Assembly: GCF_039907765.1 (NCBI RefSeq)
Contig: NZ_JARDJI010000001.1
Location: forward strand, 1 to 64,000
Source: Aminobacter sp039907765
GTDB taxonomy: Bacteria; Pseudomonadota; Alphaproteobacteria; Rhizobiales; Rhizobiaceae
DNA length: 64,000 nucleotides
Reading direction: 5' to 3'
Part shown: positions 25,109 through 33,748 of the stretch, in pieces
Layout: the number at the start of each line of letters is the position of its first letter
How positions within the stretch are numbered: the first letter of the stretch is position 1
Position numbers and translations under genes: made by a program
Notes under the pieces: model-generated
Database searches by the model: none
The model's input: the letters and a program-made list of their open reading frames with translations, nothing else
Told to the model about the DNA's origin: nothing

Positions 25109-25906
25109 TCAGTCTTTCCGGAACACGATGCGTCCGAGCCAGCCGGTGAACATGGCAAGCGCGATGGCGAAGAGGCCGTAGCCGAAGCCGTGGTCGTTGG
25201 CGAAGCGGTAGATGGTCTGCTCGAAGCCCGACTTGACGATGGCGAGCTGGGTCGAGGTTTCCTTGACGAACAGGCCGTTGCGGAACAGGAAGGCGCGCGC
25301 CTTGTGGGTGCCGACGGGCACGTTGGGGGCGAGGTGGAGGGTGGCGCGGAACAGGTTCTGTGACAGGAACTGGACGCCGCCGATATTGTCGCTGTACAGG
25401 CCGAGCCCTTCCTTGCGCTCGCGCAGCGCGTCGGTGAACTCCTGGATGGTGACGGGGTTGCCGCGCTTGTCCTCGGGTTCGAGATAGATGTTGGGGATGC
25501 CGAGCGACAGCTGCTTGTAGCTGTTGGGGGTGGTGACGTCCTGCGGCGGCCGGGTGGTGGCCATGGAGTAGGACACCGGCACGTTGACGAAGGTTTCCGA
25601 GCGGGTGTTGATCCACATGCCGAGGATGCGGTCCTTGCGGCGCACAACGACCGGGCGGGCCGGACCCTCGAGCACGACGATGACGTCGTAGCGGCCCTGG
25701 CGGGTGACCTGGGGGTCGGCGTTCTCGAGCGCCCCGAAGATGGTGAGGTCGGCGCCGGCAAAGTCGGCGGTGATGGCGACGCGGTCGGTGGACAGCCCGA
25801 TCTGGATGCCTTCGGCGGGGATTTCCTGGGAGCGGACCGGAAGGGCGGTGGTCAGTATGGCGGCGAGCGTTGTGGCGAGGGCGGCGGCGGCCGCGGCCGC
25901 CTTCAC
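25109..25906 (-). CDS. TIGR02186-like exported, membrane-anchored protein
   Basis: A 265-residue protein with an Ala-rich signal peptide (MKAAAAAAALATTLAAILTTALPVRS), a periplasmic beta-sandwich-like body (AITADFAGADLTIFGALEN, YDVIVVLEGP, VRRKDRILGMWINT) and one C-terminal helix FGYGLFAIALAMFTGWLGRIVF. It matches the conserved rhizobial protein type TIGR02186 as I know it. It starts at GTG 25906, and its start overlaps the stop of the TauE/SafE gene upstream. The pair is transcribed together, which suggests an accessory role on the periplasmic face of the exporter. Confidence 0.8.
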   Translation of the reverse strand: MKAAAAAAALATTLAAILTTALPVRSQEIPAEGIQIGLSTDRVAITADFAGADLTIFGALENADPQVTRQGRYDVIVVLEGPARPVVVRRKDRILGMWINTRSETFVNVPVSYSMATTRPPQDVTTPNSYKQLSLGIPNIYLEPEDKRGNPVTIQEFTDALRERKEGLGLYSDNIGGVQFLSQNLFRATLHLAPNVPVGTHKARAFLFRNGLFVKETSTQLAIVKSGFEQTIYRFANDHGFGYGLFAIALAMFTGWLGRIVFRKD

Positions 25907-26832
25907 AGCGTGCCCCCGCTCGGGGCGGTCAGCGAATAGAGGTTCTGCGGCTTGACGAAGAGGTCGAAGCCGAGGCGCAGCGCGACCGCCAGCACGAGCA
26001 GCGCGAGCAGGGCGCGCAGCTGCTCGCCGCGCAGCTTCTGGCCGGCCTTGGCGCCATATTGCGCACCGGCGACGCCGCCGACCATCAGCACCAGTGCGAG
26101 GATGATGTCGACGGTCTGGTTGGTGGTCGAGTGCACCAGCGTGGTGAAGGCAGAGACGACGACGATCTGGAACAGCGAGGTGCCGACGACGACGTTGGTG
26201 GGCACCTTGAGCAAATAGATCAGCGCCGGCACCATGATGAAGCCGCCGCCGACGCCCATGATGGCGGAGAGGAAGCCGATGCCGGCGCCGATGCCGAGCA
26301 CCGGGACGACCGACACGAACAGCTTCGAGGTGCGGAAGCGCATCTTGAAGGGCAGGCGGTGGATCCAGTTGTGCTGGCCCGACTTCTTCAGCGCCGGCGG
26401 CACGCCGCCCTTGGTCAGGCGCAGCGCATTGACGCTCTCGACCAGCATCAGGCCGCCGACGGTGCCCAGGAAGACGACGTAGAGCAGCGAGATGAACAGG
26501 TCGAGCTGGCCGATGGAGCGCAACAGCGCAAAGACCACGCCGCCCGCCGCCGAGCCGGCGATGCCGCCGACCAGCAGCACCGTGCCGAGCTTGAAGTCGA
26601 GCGTGCCGCGCTTGAGGTGGGCGAGCGCGCCCGAGAAGGAGGAGGCGATGACCTGGTTGGCGCCGGTGGCGACGGCGATCGCCGGCGGGATGTTGTAGAA
26701 GATCAGGAGGGGGGTGATGAGGAAGCCGCCGCCGACCCCGAACATGCCGGACAGGAAGCCGACCGCAGCCCCCATCGCCAGGAGCACGAACACGTTGACC
26801 GACATTTCCGCGATCGGGAGATAGATGCCCAC
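25903..26832 (-). CDS. TauE/SafE-family sulfite/organosulfur exporter
   Basis: A 309-residue inner-membrane protein with about 8-9 helices. The two family repeats are visible as GFLSGMFGVGGGFLITPLLIF near the N-terminus and GFLSAIMGVGGGFIMVPALIY in the second half, the duplicated GVGGG motif of TauE/SafE carriers. Family members export sulfite, sulfoacetate or related anions; the substrate here is unknown. It is followed with a 4-nt overlap by the TIGR02186-type gene. Confidence 0.9.
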   Translation of the reverse strand: MGIYLPIAEMSVNVFVLLAMGAAVGFLSGMFGVGGGFLITPLLIFYNIPPAIAVATGANQVIASSFSGALAHLKRGTLDFKLGTVLLVGGIAGSAAGGVVFALLRSIGQLDLFISLLYVVFLGTVGGLMLVESVNALRLTKGGVPPALKKSGQHNWIHRLPFKMRFRTSKLFVSVVPVLGIGAGIGFLSAIMGVGGGFIMVPALIYLLKVPTNVVVGTSLFQIVVVSAFTTLVHSTTNQTVDIILALVLMVGGVAGAQYGAKAGQKLRGEQLRALLALLVLAVALRLGFDLFVKPQNLYSLTAPSGGTL

Positions 26833-26901
26833 CCGTCAGTCTCTACAAAATAAACAACATGCCGCCGCCCGTTTTCGGGCGCCGGTGCACCAGGAACCTG
26901 T

Positions 26902-26945
26902 GCATGTTCCTATCCGAAAATCGCCGTCGATCTCCGGGGACATGC
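26902..26945. repeat. Diverged family D repeat
   Basis: Starts GCATGTTCCTATCCGAAAAT and ends GGGGACATGC. It aligns over its full length with the copy at 17062-17106. It is intergenic, between the exporter and the PodJ-like gene. Confidence 0.55.
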
Positions 26946-27066
26946 CGTAGCGGCTACTTGCGCCGACATTGCGGCGAAGTCAAACGAACCGCGCTCGAAA
27001 CGGAAAATATCTCAATCAGTTAACCGCCCGGTAAAGACGGCGGCGACAAACGCCGCCGTTCGGCGC

Positions 27067-30000
27067 TCATTTGCGGTCGAGCAGTGCCTGAACCAGCTTG
27101 CGGTCGACCTCCCCGGTCGGGGCCATGCCGTTGTCCTTCTGGAAGGCGGCGATGGCGTCCTTGGTCTTCTGGCCCATCATGCCGTCGGGCTTGCCGGCGT
27201 CATAGCCGTTCTTGTTGAGGATGGCCTGGACGTTGCCGATGGCCTTCTTCACGTCCACGCCGGCCGCCGGAGCCTCCTGCCAGGCGGCGGGAGCGTCGGC
27301 GGAATTGGAGGCGGGGTCGAGAGCCTTGGCCTGCCAGAGCTCGGCCGCCGCCTTGGCGCGCTTGAGCTGTTCGGGCGACAGCGCCTTGGCGACCTCGTCA
27401 CGCTTGGAGGCGGCGTCGGCATCGCCCTGCTTGGCGACGAGGGCGAACCACTTGTAGGACTCCTCGAGATTCTGCTTCATGCCGACGCCCTTGGCGGCGA
27501 GGATGCCGAGATTGAACTGGCTGTCCTTGACGCCGAGTTCGGCGGCATCGATGAACCAGCGGGCGGCCGTGTCGTTGTCGACGGTTCCGTCGGCGCCCAT
27601 GGCCAGCAGCACCGCCAGGTTGTGCATGGCGCTCGCATTGCCCTGGGCGGCGGCGAGCTGGTACCAGGTCTTGGCCTTCGACACGTCGCGGTCAACGCCG
27701 AGGCCCTTCTCGTACATGTTGCCGATGCGGTACTGGGCCGGAGCGAAGCCGAGCTCGGCCGATTTCTCGTACCATTGCCCGGCGGACTTCATGTCCGTGT
27801 CGCGGGCTTCGGCGACGCGGACGCCGATCTCGAACAGCGCCCTCGGGTCGCCGGCGTTTGCCGCCTGCCGCAGCGCCTTGGGGCCGATGCTCTCGGGTAC
27901 CGTCAGCGTTGCCGCGGGCGCGGCTGCCGCCGGGGCCAGTTGCTCGGAGACGGCCGGTGCCGCCGGGATCGACTGGGTGCTGCGATGGTCGAGCGCCACG
28001 TCGACCGGCCCGGTCCCGCCGATATCGTCCATCGGCGGTTCCGAACTGGTGGCTTCGACGGCCGGAGCGGTGGGCGCTTCGGCCTTGGGGGCGATGGCTT
28101 CGTTTGCCGGCTGAACCGGCGTTTCGGCCTTGGCCGCCTCGGCCGGCGGCTGGGTGACTATGCTGGCGGTCGCCACCGGATCGTCGAGGAACGCCTTGCC
28201 GAGCTGCATGCCGGCAAGGGCGAGCATGACGGCGCCGACGGCCATCAGCACCGACTTGCGCCGCGCCTTGATGAGGTCGCCGATGCGCAGCGCCCGCACC
28301 GGGCCCTTGAGATCGGAACTCCGCTTCAGCGCCTCGGCCTCGGCGGCGGCGGCCTGGGCGGCCCGGCGGGCGGCGGCGATGAAATCGGCCTTGGCGGCGT
28401 CGGTCTCGCCGGCGCGTCCGGTCTGGCCGCGCTCGTCGCGCACGCGGCGCATGATGGCGTTGAGGTCGGGTGCGCCCGAGCCGGGCTCCAGCGGACGGTT
28501 GACCACCTTGGGGTCGAGCGGCGCGTCGAGCGACACCTCGGGCGAGGGCGGCACAACCACCGGCTCGCTGGGTTCGGCCGCGGCGGGCTGTTCCTTGGCC
28601 TTGCGGGCGAAGGCGCGGGCGATGCCGCCGAACATCGAGCTCTTGCCGGGCTTCTGCTCACCCTTGTCGGCGCGCACGCCTTCGAGCGCCGCGACGGCTG
28701 CCGCCGCCTCGGCCGCGGCCTGGGCCGGGCTGCGGGTGCTGCGTTCGTCCGGCAACAGGCGGTCGGTGCCGCGGCGGCCGAAGGTGGCCGGCTCTTCCGG
28801 CAGCGGCGCCGGTTCGTCGGGCGCGAGCGACGGGCTTTCGAGCACGGTGCGCACCGGCTCGGACTCCGCGATCGGCGCGGTGAGCAGCTCGGCCACCGAG
28901 GCCGGCGGCATCTCGGCCGGCACCTTGCCGCTGCTTTCCAGCGAGCCGAGGCGGTCGACGATCTTGAGCAGCGTGTCGTGGATGGCTTCGAAGGTCTTGC
29001 CGTTGCGCTCGTCCGAGCGGCGCGCCAGCGCCTCGAGCGCCTTGAGGTCCTGCGCCAGGCCCTCGACGGCGACCGACTCCGCGGCCGAGCCGGCGAAGCC
29101 GCGCACGGCGTCCTCGGCCGCCTGGCGGGCAGCCTCGACGAGGGCACGGTGGCTGCCCGCGATCGAGCGCTCGATCTCTTCGAGCCGCGGATGGATGTCC
29201 TCGAACTCCGGCAGCGACGCGCCTGGACGGGCGAGATGCGCCGACAACTCGCTCACCTGCGCCTCGAGGCTGCGGATCAGGCCCGGATCCATGCTTGCGA
29301 CCTGGGCCGAGGAGACTTCGAGACGCTGCGAGATGTCCTCGAGCCGCTTTTCGAGGCCACGCATGGCCTGCTCGGTCGCCGCGTCGGGGCGATTGGTCTC
29401 GAGCCGCTGGGCGAAGGCGGTGAAGCGTGCGTCGATCGCCTCCATGATGCCGCGCTGGTCGGCGGCGGGCTGCGCCGACTGCCGGTCGAGCCGCTGGGCG
29501 AGGTCTTCGAGGCGGTGCTCGAGGTCGCGGAACAGGGCGTTGCCGTGCTCCATCGCATCGCCCTGCCGGCGTTCGAACACATCCGCCAGCGCATCGAAGC
29601 GCCGCTCGATGCCCTGGAAGATCAGGCCGGTGTCGGCGGCGGCAGGCTGGCGCTCGATCCTTTCGGCGATCAGCGAAATCTGGCGGCCGAGGCGCTCGAC
29701 GGCCTGTTCGGGCACGTCGCTTCGCGCCGCGATATGGTCGACGCGGTCGGAAAGCAGGTTGAGGCGCTCGATGATCTCGGCGGCCGGCTGGTCGGCGACG
29801 ATTTCCTCGATCTGTGCGGCAAGGGCCGTGATGCGGGCCTCGACGCGCTCGAAGGGGGCGGGGTCGAAATGCGGCTGGGCGGCGACGGTCGAGGCGACGA
29901 TGGCGCGCGAGATCTCGTCGAGCCGCTCGTCGATCAGGCCGAACATCTCGTCGCCGTGGCTGTCGCGCTGGCGCACGAACTGTTCGACCGCGCTGGCGAG

Positions 30001-30771
30001 TGTGCGGACCTTGTCTTCCATGGTCCTGAGCGACAGCGATTCGGGCAGGTTGCCGACGGCGTCGTTGATCTGTTCGAGGCGATGGGCGAGCGCTGCCAGG
30101 GCCGGGTCCGCGCCGTCGTGTGCCTGGCCGGCCGACATGCGTTCGGTGAAGTCGTTCCAGCGGCGATTGAACTCGTCCCAGCGGCGGTCGACGGAGCGGA
30201 CGGTCTCCTCGCGCGCGAGGCCGGCGACGGAGCCGCGCAGCTGTTCGAGTTCGAGCCGGAGCATGCTGATGCTCTTGTCGTCGCTGCGTTCGGCCAGCGA
30301 CTGGATGGCGCCGGACAGGCGGTCCAGTTCGAGCCCGAATTCCGTGCTGTCCGCGCCAAGCGAGCCGGAGCGGCCGGCGAGGTCGATGTCCTTGCGCAAC
30401 TGGTCGAACTCGCGCTGCAGGCCGACGCTCATCTGGTGGCGCATCTCGTCGCGCAGGGCGCGCAGCTCGCCGGCGATCTTGCCGATCGCAGCGACGCCGT
30501 CCTCCTGTCCGCGCACCCGGTCGATGTCGCGGGCAATCGCCTGGTAGGGACGCTCGTAGGGCTTGCTGCGGCCATACTCGCCGCGCGGGACGTAGCCGGG
30601 CGCCGGCGCCTGGCGATAGTCGGAGCGAGGCGCCTCGGCATTTTCCTCGTGCGAGCGGTCGAGCCGCGCTTCGAGCTTTTCAAGCGAACGGTTGAGTTCC
30701 TCCAGCGACACGTGCTCGCGGCGCTGCCTGCCGGAGTTGAGGGAGTCGATATAGGACCGCTTGCTGTTCAT
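27067..30771 (-). CDS. PodJ-like polar organising protein with Sel1 repeats and peptidoglycan-binding domain
   Basis: A 1234-residue protein. Layout: an N-terminal cytoplasmic part (to about residue 830) dominated by long coiled coils with repeated short heptad blocks (such as EERIEALAxxIEE and LEHRLEDLAQRLDR), Ala/Pro-rich linkers, one membrane helix near 838-860 (SVLMAVGAVMLALAGMQLGKAF), a Pro/Ala linker, about four Sel1-type repeats (GDPRALFEIGVRVAEARD to GDADAASKRDEV), and a C-terminal peptidoglycan-binding domain (VQAILNKNGYDAGKPDGMMG ... FQKDNGMAPTGEVD). This is the domain order of Caulobacter PodJ and rhizobial PodJ homologues, which mark the cell pole. ATG 30771 is used; an in-frame extension to 30918 is less likely. 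It is monocistronic. Confidence 0.85.
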   Translation of the reverse strand: MNSKRSYIDSLNSGRQRREHVSLEELNRSLEKLEARLDRSHEENAEAPRSDYRQAPAPGYVPRGEYGRSKPYERPYQAIARDIDRVRGQEDGVAAIGKIAGELRALRDEMRHQMSVGLQREFDQLRKDIDLAGRSGSLGADSTEFGLELDRLSGAIQSLAERSDDKSISMLRLELEQLRGSVAGLAREETVRSVDRRWDEFNRRWNDFTERMSAGQAHDGADPALAALAHRLEQINDAVGNLPESLSLRTMEDKVRTLASAVEQFVRQRDSHGDEMFGLIDERLDEISRAIVASTVAAQPHFDPAPFERVEARITALAAQIEEIVADQPAAEIIERLNLLSDRVDHIAARSDVPEQAVERLGRQISLIAERIERQPAAADTGLIFQGIERRFDALADVFERRQGDAMEHGNALFRDLEHRLEDLAQRLDRQSAQPAADQRGIMEAIDARFTAFAQRLETNRPDAATEQAMRGLEKRLEDISQRLEVSSAQVASMDPGLIRSLEAQVSELSAHLARPGASLPEFEDIHPRLEEIERSIAGSHRALVEAARQAAEDAVRGFAGSAAESVAVEGLAQDLKALEALARRSDERNGKTFEAIHDTLLKIVDRLGSLESSGKVPAEMPPASVAELLTAPIAESEPVRTVLESPSLAPDEPAPLPEEPATFGRRGTDRLLPDERSTRSPAQAAAEAAAAVAALEGVRADKGEQKPGKSSMFGGIARAFARKAKEQPAAAEPSEPVVVPPSPEVSLDAPLDPKVVNRPLEPGSGAPDLNAIMRRVRDERGQTGRAGETDAAKADFIAAARRAAQAAAAEAEALKRSSDLKGPVRALRIGDLIKARRKSVLMAVGAVMLALAGMQLGKAFLDDPVATASIVTQPPAEAAKAETPVQPANEAIAPKAEAPTAPAVEATSSEPPMDDIGGTGPVDVALDHRSTQSIPAAPAVSEQLAPAAAAPAATLTVPESIGPKALRQAANAGDPRALFEIGVRVAEARDTDMKSAGQWYEKSAELGFAPAQYRIGNMYEKGLGVDRDVSKAKTWYQLAAAQGNASAMHNLAVLLAMGADGTVDNDTAARWFIDAAELGVKDSQFNLGILAAKGVGMKQNLEESYKWFALVAKQGDADAASKRDEVAKALSPEQLKRAKAAAELWQAKALDPASNSADAPAAWQEAPAAGVDVKKAIGNVQAILNKNGYDAGKPDGMMGQKTKDAIAAFQKDNGMAPTGEVDRKLVQALLDRK

Positions 30772-31058
30772 CGAACGCCCGTTGGTCAGAGTGCTGGCAT
30801 AAGACCAGAGTCTCAAATCCTTGCCGGGATCGGGGTTTGCGAAGCGCCGCGCGGAATATGGCTTCCGGGGCTCTCGCCGCCCTCCGAAACCGTGAACAAT
30901 TCGATACATGATGACCACGGGAGAACCGACATGCGCACATTTCCCCTAACGTGGTAAACAAGCCCTTAACCAAGCTTAAGAATGTGCGACATCGCAGCAC
31001 CCTGCCGCACGGTGAGGTACGACCAGATTTCCCTTGCGTAGGGTGCGCCTCATCGTTA

Positions 31059-31078
31059 TAGCATTTACGTAAACGTAA
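31059..31078. promoter_or_regulatory. Operator-like site upstream of the MerR gene
   Basis: TAGCATTTACGTAAACGTAA shares the 13-bp core TTTACGTAAACGT with the operator family. It directly follows a candidate promoter (TTGCGT at 31034, TTATAG at 31056), so the regulator may repress itself. It is 129 bp upstream of the start codon. Nothing else is evident in the 435 bp between 30772 and 31206. Confidence 0.6.
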
Positions 31079-31206
31079 GTCGGGTGGGGAACACCCGCTT
31101 AAGTGCATTTACACAGCAACCACGATCGAAAGCCCGCCCCCTTCGGCTTTGATCAGAGCACCGCAGGCCACGCCGCCGTGCTCACAATCGGGGATATCGG
31201 AAGTAG

Positions 31207-31662
31207 ATGATGAAGCTCGTATCGGTCGCCGAAGCTGCGGCCAATGAAAACAATCTCACCGGTGAGGACTATGTCCGCATCGGCGAGATGGCGAAGAAAT
31301 ACAGCGTGACGCTGAGGACGTTGCGCTTCTACGAGGACAAGGGGCTGCTCAACCCCAAGCGCGAAGGCTCGACCCGCCTCTACACGCGGCGCGACCGTGC
31401 CCGCCTGAAGCTGATCCTGCTCGGCAGGAAGGTCGGTTTCTCGCTGCGCGACGTCAAGCAGATGATCGACCTCTACGATCCGAGCGGCACCAATTCGAAG
31501 CAGCTTCGCCTCACCATCGACAAGTCGGAAAAGCAGCTCGGCCGCCTGCAGAAGCAGCGCCAGCTGCTCGACGAGGCAATCGACGAGCTGAACAACCACA
31601 TGACGGTCGTCCGGCAGTTGCTGGCGGACCGCGCGGCACCGCAGGTCAGCGCGGCAGGCTGA
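31207..31662 (+). CDS. MerR-family regulator of the beta-oxidation genes (LiuR-like)
   Basis: A 151-residue MerR-type regulator. The winged helix reads YVRIGEMAKKYSVTLRTLRFYEDKGLLNPKREGSTRLYTRRDRARL, the standard DNA-binding core. A long coiled coil follows (LRLTIDKSEKQLGRLQKQRQLLDEAIDELNNHM), without the cysteines of metal-sensing MerR proteins. It is divergent in role from SoxR or CueR types and fits the LiuR class known to control acyl-CoA and branched-chain catabolism with TTTACGTAAACG-like sites. Such sites are seen upstream of this gene, of the next operon and of the nitronate monooxygenase. The ligand is probably an acyl-CoA (inference). Confidence 0.85.
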   Translation: MMKLVSVAEAAANENNLTGEDYVRIGEMAKKYSVTLRTLRFYEDKGLLNPKREGSTRLYTRRDRARLKLILLGRKVGFSLRDVKQMIDLYDPSGTNSKQLRLTIDKSEKQLGRLQKQRQLLDEAIDELNNHMTVVRQLLADRAAPQVSAAG

Positions 31663-31688
31663 GCCGCACGGCCAGACCAACGATTTGG

Positions 31689-31720
31689 ACGGCCCGGCCG
31701 GGGAGACCCTGCCGGGCCGT
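31689..31720 (+). terminator. Terminator-like hairpin after the MerR gene
   Basis: ACGGCCCGGC (31689-31698) pairs with GCCGGGCCGT (31711-31720), a 10-bp stem followed by TCTGCGTTTG. It separates the regulator from the acyl-CoA dehydrogenase operon, which has its own operator. Confidence 0.6.
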
Positions 31721-31774
31721 TCTGCGTTTGCGGGGTGCGTGGGGCGAGGGTTTCGCCGCCAAAGCCGGCCTCAT

Positions 31775-31806
31775 AAAAATTGACGTTTACGCAAACGTCA
31801 ATTTTT
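31775..31806. promoter_or_regulatory. Operator and promoter of the beta-oxidation operon
   Basis: A 32-bp near-perfect palindrome: arms AAAAATTGACGTTT and AAACGTCAATTTTT around ACGC. TTGACG at 31780 can serve as a -35 with TGCTAT about 20 bp on, the long spacing usual for MerR-controlled promoters, so the palindrome sits in the spacer. It is 79 bp upstream of the dehydrogenase ATG. Confidence 0.75.
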
Positions 31807-31885
31807 GCTATTCGCGGTTCGACAAGCGGTTCCGTGTCGCATAGCGTCTCGTCGGAGCCGGCACCAACTTGCTTGGAGGAAGAGC

Positions 31886-33682
31886 ATGCCGATATTCCGG
31901 GCCCCGGTCGAGGACACCCTTTTCGTGCTGAACGACGTGCTCGGCTACGAGCGTCACAGCAACCTCGCCGGCTTTGCCGACGCCAGCGCCGACGTGCTGG
32001 AGGCGATCCTCGCCGAGGGCGCCAAGCTCGCCGAAAACGTCATGCATCCGTTGAACCGCGTCGGCGACATGGAAGGCTGCGTCCGCAACGACGACGGCAC
32101 CGTGACCACGCCGAAGGGCTTCAAGCAAGCCTTCGACCAGTATCGCGAAGGCGGCTGGATGGGCCTGGCCGTGCCCGCCGAGCATGGCGGCCAGGGCCTG
32201 CCTTACACAGTGCATTCGGCGGTTGGCGAATACATGTCGTCGGCCAACATGGCACTGATGATGTATCCCGGACTGACCCAGGGCGCGATGGCGGCGATCC
32301 TCGTCCACGGCTCGGACGAGCAGAAGGCGACCTGGCTGCCCAAGATGGTCGAGGGCATCTGGACCGGCACCATGAACCTGACCGAGCCGCATTGCGGTAC
32401 CGATCTCGGCCTGCTGCGTTCCAAGGCCGTGCCCAACGGCGACGGCTCATACAAGATTTCCGGCCAGAAGATCTTCATCTCGGCAGGCGAGCACGACATG
32501 TCCGAGAACATCGTGCACCTGGTGCTGGCCCGCATCGAGGGCGCGCCGGAGGGCGTGAAGGGCATCTCGCTGTTCATCGTTCCCAAGTTCAACCTCGACG
32601 GCCAGGGCAATGCCGGCGAGCGCAATGCCGTATCCTGCGGCTCGATCGAAGAGAAGATGGGCATCCACGGCAACTCGACCTGCGTCATGAACTATGACGA
32701 GGCCAGGGGCTTCCTGCTCGGCGAGGCCAATGGCGGCCTGAAGGCGATGTTCACTATGATGAACGAGGCGCGACTCGGCGTCGGCCTGCAAGGGCTCGCC
32801 GTATCCGAGGTCGCCTACCAGAACGCCGTCGCCTACGCCAAGGACCGCATCCAGGGTCGTTCGCTGACCGGCGCCAAGGCGCCGGAGAAGAAGGCCGACC
32901 CGATCATCGTCCACCCCGACATCCGCCGCAAGCTGATGACCATGAAGGCCTTCAACGAGGCCGGCCGCGCGCTGGTGCTGTGGACCGCGATCAATTCCGA
33001 CGTCGCCCACCGCTCTGAAGAGGCGGCCGAGCGCCAGGCGGCCGAGGACCACATGGGCCTGATGACGCCGGTGGTGAAGGGCGTTCTGACCGACAAGGGC
33101 TTCGAGCATGCGGTCATGGCGCAGCAGGTGTTCGGCGGCCACGGCTACATCGAAGAGCACGGCATGAGCCAGTTCGTGCGCGATGCCCGCATCGCCATGA
33201 TCTACGAGGGCGCCAACGGGGTGCAGGCGCTCGACCTGGTCGGCCGCAAGCTCGGCATGAATGGCGGTCGCGCCGTGCAGGCCTTCTTCAAGGACGTCGG
33301 CGAGTTCTGCGAGGCCAACCGCACCGATGAGAAGATGGCGCCCTACACCAAGGGCCTGAAGAAGGGTCTCAACGATCTGCAGGCCGCGACCATGTGGCTG
33401 GTGCAGAACGGCATGGCCAATCCGGACGATGCGGGTGCCGCCTCGACCGACTACATGCATCTCTTCGGCCTCGTCGCGCTCGGCTACATGTGGGTCCGGA
33501 TGGTGAAGGCCGCGCAGGACAAGCTCGTGGGCGGCGCCGGAGACCAGGCGGCTTTCCTGGAGACCAAGCTGGTGACCGGCCGCTACTTCATGGAGCGCGT
33601 TATGCCCGAGACCGCGGCGCATCTCGCCCGCATCTCGACCGGCTCGGCGACCATGATGGCGCTGCCGGCGGAGGCGTTCTGA
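31886..33682 (+). CDS. Acyl-CoA dehydrogenase, 600-residue type
   Basis: A 598-residue FAD-dependent acyl-CoA dehydrogenase that makes trans-2-enoyl-CoA in the first beta-oxidation step. Visible are LAVPAEHGGQGLPYTVHSA, MNLTEPHCGTDLGLLRSKA (FAD/substrate loop), KISGQKIFISAGEHD, and IYEGANGVQALDLVGRK, with the likely catalytic Glu in YEG. A C-terminal extension of over 100 residues is typical of this longer class (DmdC-like members also occur here). GGAGGAAGAGC precedes the ATG. It is the first gene after the MerR-type operator and is followed by a second dehydrogenase 66 bp on. Confidence 0.92.
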   Translation: MPIFRAPVEDTLFVLNDVLGYERHSNLAGFADASADVLEAILAEGAKLAENVMHPLNRVGDMEGCVRNDDGTVTTPKGFKQAFDQYREGGWMGLAVPAEHGGQGLPYTVHSAVGEYMSSANMALMMYPGLTQGAMAAILVHGSDEQKATWLPKMVEGIWTGTMNLTEPHCGTDLGLLRSKAVPNGDGSYKISGQKIFISAGEHDMSENIVHLVLARIEGAPEGVKGISLFIVPKFNLDGQGNAGERNAVSCGSIEEKMGIHGNSTCVMNYDEARGFLLGEANGGLKAMFTMMNEARLGVGLQGLAVSEVAYQNAVAYAKDRIQGRSLTGAKAPEKKADPIIVHPDIRRKLMTMKAFNEAGRALVLWTAINSDVAHRSEEAAERQAAEDHMGLMTPVVKGVLTDKGFEHAVMAQQVFGGHGYIEEHGMSQFVRDARIAMIYEGANGVQALDLVGRKLGMNGGRAVQAFFKDVGEFCEANRTDEKMAPYTKGLKKGLNDLQAATMWLVQNGMANPDDAGAASTDYMHLFGLVALGYMWVRMVKAAQDKLVGGAGDQAAFLETKLVTGRYFMERVMPETAAHLARISTGSATMMALPAEAF

Positions 33683-33748
33683 TCGAATACCCGGGCGGCC
33701 GTTCGCGGTCGCCCTTCATGCTTGCGGCGTCGAAACGCGGAGGAGATC

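Noticed and set aside
27622..30957. A 1111-codon open frame opposite the PodJ-like gene.
   Set aside because: Its sequence is low-complexity and has no domain; the minus-strand protein has clear coiled-coil, Sel1 and peptidoglycan-binding parts.
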